A stretch of DNA of 64,000 nucleotides, taken from positions 1 through 64,000 of the forward strand of contig CAVZCK010000026.1 in assembly GCA_963773735.1 (NCBI GenBank). Direction: 5' to 3'. The translations under genes were made by a program, and so were the position numbers. Below, piece after piece: positions 46,271 through 54,215 of this stretch. The notes beneath the pieces were generated by a model. It worked only from the letters and a program-made list of their open reading frames with translations, did no database searches and was not told where the DNA came from. Source of the DNA: CAVZCK01 sp963773735 (GTDB lineage Bacteria > Pseudomonadota > Alphaproteobacteria > Rhizobiales > Rhodomicrobiaceae). The number at the start of each line of letters is the position of its first letter. The stretch's first letter is position 1.

Positions 46271-47943
46271 CGGATCGACGATTTCCGCCTCTGGAGCGAA
46301 GCAAAATGGCCTGGATAGCACCACGTTGTCTGAATCTCGGGTCTCACCCTCACCCGGCGCTTCGCGCCGCCCTCTCCCGTCAAGGGAGAGGGCTGAACAC
46401 TGAGGTTGCTGCGAAGCCGCCCTCTCCCCTTGCGGGAGAGGGCTCCCGCCGAAGGCGGGTGGGTGAGGGGGCATGGGAGCAGAGCACAACCAATCCGACC
46501 TTGAGCTTCGCTGGCCTAACAAAAACATTCCACTTAGCCCAACTCGTTCCACCGCTCTGCGCTCTCCTCCTAGGCGCCGGCCTGGCGCGGGCCGAGCCGA
46601 GCGAGGCGCGTGCCGAGATCCACCCAAGCCTTGCCGCCGCGGCCGAGGCGGAGACCCGCCCGCTCAAGGTCGGTCTCAACAAGTCGGCGCTCGTCGAGCT
46701 GCCCGGCGATGTGCGCGAGGTCGTCATCTCCGACCCGGCGGTCGTCGAGGCGGTGGTGCGCACGGCGCGCCGCGTCCACCTGCTCGGCCAGCAGATCGGA
46801 CAGGCAACGGCGAGCTTCATCGGTCCCGACGGCCACCCGATGCTGACGCTGGATGTCTCCGTCGAGCGGGACCTGAGCCCCGTTGCCGCGATGATCCGCC
46901 GGCTGATGCCCGATGCGAATGTGCAGCTTGAAGCCATCAACGACAATATCGTGGTTTCGGGAAGCGTGGCGAGCCCGCTCGATGCCTCGCGCATCGCCGA
47001 CATTGCCGGCCGTTTCGTGTCGAAGCGCGAGCAAGTGCTCAACATAGTGAATGTCGAGGCGAAGGAGCAGGTGCTGCTCCGCGTCAATGTCGTCGAGATG
47101 AACCGCAGCGTCATCCGCCGGCTCGGCGTCGATCTCCGCCAGGCGCTCTCGACCGGCACCATCACCGCGGCGAAACTCTCGGAGGCCGCTTTCCCGGTGA
47201 GCGGCGGTACCATTTCGAGCCTTGGCCTGCAGACGGTGACCAACGCTCTCGCCGGCACCGGCTCGGGCGAGGTCGCTGCGGTCGGCTGGGGCAACGGCAC
47301 GGCGCGGATCGACGCCATTCTCCAGGCGCTGGAGCGCAACGGCCTGGCGCGCACGCTCGCCGAGCCGAATCTGACATCGGTCTCGGGCGAGACGGCGAAA
47401 TTTCTCGCCGGCGGCGAATATCCGGTGCCGGTCGGCAGCGACAGCCAGGGCAAGAGCATCACCTTCAAGCCCTTCGGCGTCAGCCTTTCTTTCACGCCGG
47501 TCGTGCTCTCCGCGGGCCGCATCAGCCTGCAGATCGAGACGGAAGTCAGTGAGCTGACGACTGAGGGCGCCGTCACCGTCGATCAGATCAGCATCCCCGC
47601 GCTCAGGGTCCGCCGGGCGTCGAGCACGCTGGAGCTGCCGAGCGGCGGCTCGCTGGTCATGGCCGGGCTGATCTCCTCGCAGACGCGCCGCAATGTCGAT
47701 GGTTTGCCGGGCCTGCGCAACCTGCCGGTGCTCGGGCCCTTGTTCCGCAGCGAGGATTTCGTGCGCTCCGAGACCGAGCTTGTGGTCATCGTCACCCCCG
47801 TCCTGGTCCGGGCGGCCGAGGAAAGCGCGCTCGCAACGCCGGGGAGCGGCGAGCCGCCTGCGGCGCCCGGCGCTGACGCGGCGGGCGCGGCGGGCAATCT
47901 GGCCGCTGCCGGCGACCGGGGTTTCGGCTTCATCATTGAATAG
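46267..47943 (+). CDS. cpaC: Tad secretin CpaC, leader interrupted by a repeat element
   Basis: A 558-residue frame from the GTG at 46267. The body is a typical CpaC/RcpA outer-membrane secretin: N-domain (VGLNKSALVELPGDVREVVI, AVVEAVVRTARRVHLLGQQI), BON domain, and secretin domain (SGETAKFLAGGEYPVPVG, VSLSFTPVVLSAGRISLQIE, GGSLVMAGLIS). The signal-like helix (LAQLVPPLCALLLGAGLARA) lies about 90 residues from the start, because residues about 25-70 (HPHPALRAALSRQGRG, PPSPLAGEGSRRRRVGEG) come from an inserted palindromic repeat. Export therefore needs an internal signal or a later start, which I cannot identify. Confidence 0.88.
   Translation: MTDRRFPPLERSKMAWIAPRCLNLGSHPHPALRAALSRQGRGLNTEVAAKPPSPLAGEGSRRRRVGEGAWEQSTTNPTLSFAGLTKTFHLAQLVPPLCALLLGAGLARAEPSEARAEIHPSLAAAAEAETRPLKVGLNKSALVELPGDVREVVISDPAVVEAVVRTARRVHLLGQQIGQATASFIGPDGHPMLTLDVSVERDLSPVAAMIRRLMPDANVQLEAINDNIVVSGSVASPLDASRIADIAGRFVSKREQVLNIVNVEAKEQVLLRVNVVEMNRSVIRRLGVDLRQALSTGTITAAKLSEAAFPVSGGTISSLGLQTVTNALAGTGSGEVAAVGWGNGTARIDAILQALERNGLARTLAEPNLTSVSGETAKFLAGGEYPVPVGSDSQGKSITFKPFGVSLSFTPVVLSAGRISLQIETEVSELTTEGAVTVDQISIPALRVRRASSTLELPSGGSLVMAGLISSQTRRNVDGLPGLRNLPVLGPLFRSEDFVRSETELVVIVTPVLVRAAEESALATPGSGEPPAAPGADAAGAAGNLAAAGDRGFGFIIE
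46341..46470. repeat. Composite palindromic repeat inside cpaC
   Basis: CCCTCTCCC/GGGAGAGGG hairpins at 46370-46392 and 46420-46442 are enclosed by CCCTCACCC (46347-46355) and GGGTGAGGG (46461-46469). This structure matches the high-copy intergenic palindromes of many Rhizobiales and other proteobacteria. Here it lies within a coding frame without breaking it. Confidence 0.85.
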
Positions 47944-47950
47944 AGGGCGC

Positions 47951-48316
47951 ATGATGGGATCATTTTATTGGAACGCTTGGCGGGCTTTCGCCGGAGCCGC
48001 GGGCCTTGCTGTGGTGCTGGCGCTGACAGGCTGCGGGGGCGGGTCGGTCCTCGGCGAGCCGTTCGGCGAGGCAGCGCCGTCATGCTCCCGGGTCACGACA
48101 TTGGATGAGGACTGGCGCGCGGGCTGCGCGACGCGCCGCAATCTGGCGGCGCTTGCCGCAAACCCGGACGATCTCTATCTCGCCCGCCGCGAAACGCCGC
48201 GTGACGCCATGCGCCGCGATGCGGTGATCAACAATTATGCGCAAAGCCGGGCGAATGCTGCGCCGCAAGCCGCCGGCGCCGCGAGCCCCTCGATCAAGAC
48301 GCAGGCGGACAAATGA
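47951..48316 (+). CDS. cpaD: CpaD-like pilus lipoprotein
   Basis: A 121-residue lipoprotein; the signal ends VVLALTGCGGG, a lipobox. The conserved part GCATRRNLAALAANPDDLYL and RDAMRRDAVINNYAQ matches the C-terminal half of CpaD, where GCAxxxNLAxMVxxPxDL is the signature. Most CpaD proteins exceed 200 residues, so this is a short form that keeps the C-terminal motif. It overlaps cpaE by 4 bases. Confidence 0.75.
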   Translation: MMGSFYWNAWRAFAGAAGLAVVLALTGCGGGSVLGEPFGEAAPSCSRVTTLDEDWRAGCATRRNLAALAANPDDLYLARRETPRDAMRRDAVINNYAQSRANAAPQAAGAASPSIKTQADK

Positions 48317-49588
48317 GCCGCATGGAATCGCTGGCCGGCAAAACCGACGGGAGCAGCAGAACCTCGCCTAGCGCTTATGCGCCGCCGGGCGGCCGCGTGC
48401 ATATGTTCTGCGAGGATGCCGGCACGGCCGAAACGGCGTCCAAGCTGTTTGCCGGCCGCCGCTTCGCCGCGCTCGACGCGACAGTTCGCAAGGGTGGCAT
48501 TCAGGCGGCGATCGCCGCCTATGCCGGCGCGCCGACTCCCGACCTCGTCATCGCCGAGTCCACCCAGGCCGGCGCCGGCATCCTCGCCGAACTCGAAACA
48601 CTCGCCAATGTCTGCGACGCCGGCACCAGGGTCATCGTCATCGGCCACATCAATGACGTGCTGCTCTATCGCGAGCTGATGCGCCGCGGCATCAGCGACT
48701 ATCTCGTTGCGCCGCTGTCGCCCGGCCAGCTCGGCGAAAGCATACGCGGCGCGCTCACCGGTCAGGCCGGCGAGACGCGCGGCCGGGTCGTCGCCTTTCT
48801 CGGGGCGAAGGGCGGCTGCGGGTCGAGCACGGCCTGCCACAACACCGCCTGGCTCATCGCCGAGGCCATGAAGGCGCAGACGGTGATCGCCGATTTCGAT
48901 CTGGCTTTCGGCACACTCGGCCTCGACTTCAATCAGGATTCGGGACACGGCCTCGGCGAGGCGCTCGCCGCCTGCGAGCGGCTCGATGCGGCGATGATCG
49001 TCAAGCTGACCTCGAAATGCTCCGACCATCTCGGCCTCGTCACCGCGCCCTGCATCCTCGATGCCGAATGCGAGATCACCGCCGGGGCCGCCACGCATGT
49101 CGTCGGGCTTCTGAGCCAGGCGGCCGCTTTCGTGATGCTCGACCTGCCGCACGCCTGGAACGCCTGGTCGCGCGCGATGATCGAGGCGGCGTCCCATGTG
49201 GTCATCACCGCCGAGCCGGATCTGGCGAACCTGCGAAATACGAAGAATGTGCTCGACGCCCTGCTGCGCCATTCTTCGGCGGAAGACAAGCCGCCGATCC
49301 TGATGCTGAACAAGGTCGGCCTGCCGCGGCGGCCGGAGATCTCGGTCCGCGATTTCGCCAATGCCGTGGACCTTGAGCCGGCGGCGGTCATCGAATTCGA
49401 CGCGCAGCTCTTCGGCACCGCCGCCAATAACGGACTGATGATCGGTGAGGTTTCGCCCAAGGCGCGTGCGCTCGCCCCGTTTCGTCAGCTTGCCGGAATA
49501 CTGTCGGGCAGAGCGTCCTGGGGCGAAGCCGGAGCGCGGCTTCGTCAAACCGCTGATCGACCGGCTGAGCCGCCGGCGCGTCGCCTGA
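48313..49588 (+). CDS. cpaE: Pilus localisation ATPase CpaE/TadZ (frameshifted at the end)
   Basis: About 425 residues. An atypical receiver domain (RVIVIGHINDVLLYRELMRR, GISDYLVAPLSPGQLGE) precedes a MinD/ParA-like ATPase with a deviant Walker A (FLGAKGGCGSST). One extra G at 49531-49532 changes the C-terminus; without it the protein ends ERGFVKPLIDRLSRRRVA with a stop at 49586-49588, eight bases before cpaF. As written, the frame runs on to 49707 inside cpaF. CpaE positions the Tad machinery at the pole. Confidence 0.88.
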
Positions 49589-49595
49589 GGCCGTC

Positions 49596-51059
49596 ATGTT
49601 CGGCAAGCGCAATATCAGAGAGGCGGGCAAGCCAGGCGGCACGATCATCGCCGAAGCCGCGCCGAATACCGCCATCCTGGCCGCTCTTTCCGCCGCCGCC
49701 GTCATAAACGAGCGCCCGCCCTTCCCCGCAGGCCGCAATGCTCTGCGGTCGGAGCGCTATTACGAGGTCAAGACATCGGCTTTCGAGACGCTGATCGACA
49801 GCATCGATCTCGGCGAACTGGCCAAGCTCTCCGTAGCGGACGCCCGCAAGGAAATCCGCGAGCTGGCCGGCGAAATCCTCGCCCTTGGCCCGGCGGTTAT
49901 GACCGGCGCCGAGCGCGAGGAGCTTCTCGAAGACATCTGCAACGACGTTCTGGGCTTCGGACCCCTGGAGCCGCTCCTCGCTCAGGACGGCATCACCGAC
50001 ATCATGATCAATGGTGCGCGCGAGTGCTATATCGAGATCGACGGCCGGGTGAGCCCCGCGCCGATCCGTTTCGCCGATAACAGCCAACTCGCCAATATCT
50101 GCCAGCGCATCGCCAGCCGGGTCGGCCGGCGGGTGGATGAATCGACGCCGATCTGCGATGCACGGCTTGCCGATGGCAGCCGCGTCAATATCATCTTTCC
50201 GCCGCTCGCCCTCGACGGCCCGGCGCTCACCATCCGCAAATTCCGGCGCGAGCGGCTGACGCTCGACCAGCTCGTCAGACTCGGCACGCTGTCGCCGGAC
50301 GCCGAGGCGCTGCTTGCGATCATCAGCCATTGCCGCTGCAACATCCTGATCTCCGGCGGCACCGGCTCGGGCAAGACCACGCTGCTCAACTGCCTGACCG
50401 GCCACATCTCGCCGGATGAGCGCATCATCACCTGCGAGGACGCGGCGGAGCTGCAATTGCAGCAGCCGCATGTGGTGCGCCTCGAAACGAGGCCGCCCAA
50501 TCTGGAGGGCGAAGGCGCGGTCACCATGCGCGATCTGGTGCGCAACTGCCTGCGCATGCGCCCCGAGCGGATCATCGTCGGCGAGGTGCGAGGGGCCGAA
50601 GCCTTCGACCTGCTCCAGGCGATGAATACCGGCCATGACGGCTCGATGAGCACGCTGCATGCCAACTCACCGCGCGAGGCGATGAGCCGGCTCGAAGGCA
50701 TGATCCTGATGGCGGGCTTCAACCTGCCCTCGCGCGCGATCCGGCAGATGATGGTCGGCGCGGTCGACATCATCATCCAGGTCTCGCGCATGCGCGACGG
50801 CCGCCGCCGCGTCACCCACATTACCGAGGTCGTCGGCATGGAGGGCGACATCATCGTCGTCCAGGATCTGCTCCGCTTCGACGTGCGCGGCGAGGAGGCA
50901 AACGGCGCTCTCATCGGCCGCCATCAATTCACCGGCATCACCCGTCCGCACTTTGCCGAGCGGGCCCGCTATTTCGGCCTCGAAGCGCGGCTGACGGAAA
51001 TTCTCGCAACCGCCGAGCGCGCCGAACGCCAGGTGACAGCGGGAGGCGGCTATGGCTGA
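49596..51059 (+). CDS. cpaF: Tad secretion ATPase CpaF/TadA
   Basis: A 487-residue hexameric ATPase of the type II/IV secretion superfamily. Walker A SGGTGSGKTT, Asp box ITCEDAAELQLQQPHVVRLE, Walker B RMRPERIIVGEVRGAEAFD and His box STLHANSPREAMSRLE are intact. It drives pilus extension and retraction in Tad systems. It overlaps tadB by 8 bases. Confidence 0.96.
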   Translation: MFGKRNIREAGKPGGTIIAEAAPNTAILAALSAAAVINERPPFPAGRNALRSERYYEVKTSAFETLIDSIDLGELAKLSVADARKEIRELAGEILALGPAVMTGAEREELLEDICNDVLGFGPLEPLLAQDGITDIMINGARECYIEIDGRVSPAPIRFADNSQLANICQRIASRVGRRVDESTPICDARLADGSRVNIIFPPLALDGPALTIRKFRRERLTLDQLVRLGTLSPDAEALLAIISHCRCNILISGGTGSGKTTLLNCLTGHISPDERIITCEDAAELQLQQPHVVRLETRPPNLEGEGAVTMRDLVRNCLRMRPERIIVGEVRGAEAFDLLQAMNTGHDGSMSTLHANSPREAMSRLEGMILMAGFNLPSRAIRQMMVGAVDIIIQVSRMRDGRRRVTHITEVVGMEGDIIVVQDLLRFDVRGEEANGALIGRHQFTGITRPHFAERARYFGLEARLTEILATAERAERQVTAGGGYG

Positions 51060-52038
51060 TGCGAGCGGCGCGACCGTTCTGGCGCCGGTGCTCGCCGCAA
51101 TCGGCGCGGCGGCTTTGGTCTGCGCGATCTTCTTTCCCCTGCTCCTGCGCCCACCACTTGCGGGGCAGCGCAGCGCGATCTTCGAGGCGCTGCTCAAGGG
51201 CTCGGCCGATCGCGCCATGCCGGCGGGCCGCGTGGTCCGCCGCGCCCAGGAATTGGCGCTGAAATCGGTCGCCCAGCATGGGCGGGCAATGCGCGTCTCG
51301 CAAATTCAGGCTCAGCTCACCGCGGCGGGCCTCGATTGGTCGCCGCGCCGCTACATGGCCGTCTGCTTCGCCATCGGGATCGTCATATTCGGCGGCGGCG
51401 CGAGTTTGGGTCCTTCGCCGGCTTCGGCGCTGGGCGCCGGATGCCTCGGTGCATGGCTGATCCCGCAGCGCTATCTCGCCTTTCGCGCGGGCCGGCGCAA
51501 GCTCGGCTTCCTCAAAGCCTTCGCCAGCGCGGTCGATATGGTCGTCCGAGGCGCGAAATCCGGACTGTCGATGACGGATTGCCTTGCCATCGTCGCGGCC
51601 GACGCCGAAGAACCGGTGCGGTCCGCATTCGAAATCGTCCTCGCTCAGCTCAAGGCGGGCGTCCCGCTTGCCTCGGCTCTCGACAAGCTCGCAGCCGCGA
51701 TGCCAGCCGCCGAGGTGCGCTTCTTCGTGCTGATCATGTCCATGCAGGCCCAGACCGGAGGCAATCTCACCGAGGCTCTTGCCAATCTTTCCAGCGTTCT
51801 GCGCGACCGGGACAAGATCGCGAGCAAGGTCCGGATTGCCAGCGCCGAGGTCCGCGCTTCGGCGCTGATCATCGGGGCGCTGCCGATCGGCGTCATTGCG
51901 GCAACCGCATTTTTCGCGCCCGACTATATTTCACTGCTTTGGGCGGACGATGGCGGGCGGCGGATCGCAAGCTTCTGCGCGGTCTGGCTGCTGGCCGGCA
52001 TTCTGGTTCTGCGCCACATGGCCCGCGTCGAGGTATGA
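51052..52038 (+). CDS. tadB: Tad inner-membrane platform protein TadB
   Basis: A 328-residue protein with membrane helices and a GspF domain (FASAVDMVVRGAKSGLSMTD, VPLASALDKLAAAMPAAEVR, MQAQTGGNLTEALANLSSVL). TadB and TadC form the platform on which the ATPase acts. It overlaps tadC by 4 bases. Confidence 0.93.
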   Translation: MADASGATVLAPVLAAIGAAALVCAIFFPLLLRPPLAGQRSAIFEALLKGSADRAMPAGRVVRRAQELALKSVAQHGRAMRVSQIQAQLTAAGLDWSPRRYMAVCFAIGIVIFGGGASLGPSPASALGAGCLGAWLIPQRYLAFRAGRRKLGFLKAFASAVDMVVRGAKSGLSMTDCLAIVAADAEEPVRSAFEIVLAQLKAGVPLASALDKLAAAMPAAEVRFFVLIMSMQAQTGGNLTEALANLSSVLRDRDKIASKVRIASAEVRASALIIGALPIGVIAATAFFAPDYISLLWADDGGRRIASFCAVWLLAGILVLRHMARVEV

Positions 52039-53126
52039 GCGGGGTCATGGGCGCGGAGCTGATTTCGATCGTTGATCAACGCCTGGCGATGCTGCTCGCC
52101 GGCTTTGCCGCCTTCGCGGCGATCACGGCGCTCGCTTTGCCCTCCGAGCCCGACCCGCGGCTTTCCGAGAGGCTGCAGAGCGTTGCCCGCGAACGGGACC
52201 GCCTGCGCGACAAGCGGCTTGCCGATCTGGCGGCCAGGAGCAAAAGAAAAGTGCGCCGTGAAGAAGCGGGCGCGCTCTTGCGGCTCGTCCGCCGCGTCAA
52301 GGCCGATGCACCCGGCAGCGGCGCCAGCCTGGCGCTCAGAATGCGCATGGCCGGCTTTCGCGGACCGGGCGCGGAGGCGCTGTTCCTGTTCTTCCGCGCG
52401 GCAACGCCGCTCGCATTCTGTCTCGCCGCCCTCGCCGCATCGCTGGTCCTGCCCGAAAAAGCCCCGCCGCTGGCGAAATCGCTCAGCATCGCCCTCGCTG
52501 CCGCGGCCACCGGCTATGCGCTGCCGCGCCTCGTCCTCGACCGGCTGATCACGCGCCGCCAACGTGCGATCCTGCGCGCTTTTCCCGACGCACTCGACCT
52601 GCTGCTGATCTGCGTTCAATCCGGCATGTCGGTGGAGGCCGCCTTGGCCAAAGTCACCAGGGACATTGCTTCACAAAGCATCGAGCTTGCCGAGGAGCTC
52701 AGCCTGACCATGGCCGAGCTCTCCTATCTGCCGGTCCGCTGGCGGGCCTATGCCAATCTCGGCGAGCGGATCGGGATTCCGGCCGTCAGGCTGATCACCG
52801 CCGCATTGGTCCAGGCCGAGCGTCACGGCACCTCGATCAGCCAGGCGCTGACATCCGCCGCGCGGGAGGGGCGGGAGGCGCGGATCGCCGAAGCCGAGCG
52901 CAAGGCCGCCGCTCTGCCGCCAAAGCTGGCCATCCCGCTCGTGGTCTTCTTTCTGCCCGTGCTGCTGACGATCATTCTGGCCCCGGCGATCATGCAGGCG
53001 GGCGACGCGCTCAAGCGGAACCGCGGAAGACTCATCGCGGGCGAGACCCAGATTCTTGCGACGCATCGGCAAAACGTGCAGACCAGCCTGCCGCCTGCGC
53101 AACCGATCGGCCGCCGAGCCCCATGA
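52035..53126 (+). CDS. tadC: Tad inner-membrane platform protein TadC
   Basis: A 363-residue GspF-domain protein (FPDALDLLLICVQSGMSVEA, QAERHGTSISQALTSAAREG) with helices at both ends. The frame is open from 51336, but that stretch is a shadow of tadB; the ATG at 52035 overlaps the tadB stop. The last 95 bases lie opposite the 3' end of the convergent TPR gene. The final 30 residues, past the last helix, are not conserved in the family and may be dispensable. Confidence 0.92.
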   Translation: MSGVMGAELISIVDQRLAMLLAGFAAFAAITALALPSEPDPRLSERLQSVARERDRLRDKRLADLAARSKRKVRREEAGALLRLVRRVKADAPGSGASLALRMRMAGFRGPGAEALFLFFRAATPLAFCLAALAASLVLPEKAPPLAKSLSIALAAAATGYALPRLVLDRLITRRQRAILRAFPDALDLLLICVQSGMSVEAALAKVTRDIASQSIELAEELSLTMAELSYLPVRWRAYANLGERIGIPAVRLITAALVQAERHGTSISQALTSAAREGREARIAEAERKAAALPPKLAIPLVVFFLPVLLTIILAPAIMQAGDALKRNRGRLIAGETQILATHRQNVQTSLPPAQPIGRRAP

Positions 53127-53814
53127 ATTGCGCGACCGTCTCGGCGCCCGCATTTTTGAGCGCGCGGGGCATCGGCTTGCCGGCGAGGCGGTCGGCGACG
53201 TCGAAATGGCCGGCGACGGCGAGGGCGACGGCGAGATTGCGCTTGATCCGGCTCGTGTGCGCCGGCTTGAGGCTTGGCGAGGCAAGCGCCTGGCGGAAGA
53301 GCGTCGCCGCTTCATCGGCGCGCCCGTCGAGCAGAGCGCTGACCCCCAGATTGTTGAGCACGACCGGGTCACGCGATGACAGGCCGCTCGCGCGGATGAG
53401 CGCCTCGCGCGCGGCCGGCAGCCTTCCGGCCCGCCGGTCGAGCACGGCGCTGGCGGACAGCGCCCGCCAGTCTTGCGGATTTGCCGCAATTGCTTCCGTC
53501 AAAAGGCGCGAGGCAAGCTTATCCTGTCCGGTGGCGAGCGCGAGCCGCCCGTAGCTTGATGCGATCTCAGCATTGCCTGGATAGCGCCGATAGGCCTCGG
53601 CGAGGACGGCGAAAGCCTGGGGTGCCTCCCCGGCCGCCTGCAGGGAGCTTGCGAGCTGCAGCGCGTCGTCGCTGGAGGCAAATTCGGGATTTTGCAGCAT
53701 GCGCCCTGTCCGGGGCGGGGGATACCAGCCTTGCCGGGCGGCTCCGCTTTCACAGCCCGAAAACAGGCAGGCAAGCGCGCAAAGACACGCACAGGACCAG
53801 AAATATGTCCACAT
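53032..53814 (-). CDS. tadD: TadD-like TPR lipoprotein
   Basis: A 260-residue protein; the signal ends CALACLFSGCESG (lipobox Cys). About five TPR-like helices follow (FAVLAEAYRRYPGNAEIASS, AIAANPQDWRALSASAVLD, DPVVLNNLGVSALLDGRADE). TadD proteins help pilus assembly and are usually on the same strand as tadBC; here the gene is reversed and its 3' end overlaps tadC by 95 bases. Confidence 0.82.
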   Translation of the reverse strand: MWTYFWSCACLCALACLFSGCESGAARQGWYPPPRTGRMLQNPEFASSDDALQLASSLQAAGEAPQAFAVLAEAYRRYPGNAEIASSYGRLALATGQDKLASRLLTEAIAANPQDWRALSASAVLDRRAGRLPAAREALIRASGLSSRDPVVLNNLGVSALLDGRADEAATLFRQALASPSLKPAHTSRIKRNLAVALAVAGHFDVADRLAGKPMPRALKNAGAETVAQFMGLGGRSVAQAAGWSARFADASQESGSRPR

Positions 53815-54215
53815 CGCGGGAAATCCTTCATATTATAAAATGTGAATAAAAAGAGATTCGCATTGTAAATATATAAGTAGAAATAACGGCGTATGGCTCT
53901 GCCGTTAATGTGGGATCATCCGCCGTCCGCCGGTTGGAATCCCGTTCCTCGAAGACACGCGGAAGCCCGGCAGTCCCGACGAAATGGGCAATATTGACCC
54001 TGACCGGACCTCAACGACCTAGCAAAATGCGGATGTGCGTGTGTCATCTTACTCGCACAACCGTCATCGACGGTGTGATATTGTCCCGTTAATTCCCCGA
54101 GCCGCACGTTTGACCTGCGTCAAAGTGGGCATCGCTCAGTGCAAGTACGTTATGTGAATACGTACTTGCCTGCCGAGATTTGCGAGTTCCTCTTTGAGGC
54201 CGCGGGAGTTCCGCT
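53815..54215. other. Divergent region before the arylsulfatase genes
   Basis: About 400 bases, AT-richer near 53820-53890, with no supported gene. It holds the dyad at 54141-54169 and a CGGGAG ribosome-binding site before 54216. Confidence 0.5.
54141..54169. promoter_or_regulatory. Perfect 10-bp dyad upstream of the arylsulfatase pair
   Basis: GCAAGTACGT (54141-54150) and ACGTACTTGC (54160-54169) are exact reverse complements, 9 bases apart and about 46 bases before the ATG. The symmetry and spacing (19 bases centre to centre) suit a dimeric repressor or activator; an mRNA hairpin is the alternative. Confidence 0.6.

Noticed and set aside
46341..46470. CRISPR array, because of repeated CCCTCTCCC units
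   Set aside because: Only two units, self-complementary, without regular spacers; it is a palindromic element.
51336..52034. N-terminal extension of TadC
   Set aside because: It is an alternative frame of tadB; the ATG at 52035 has the usual overlap.
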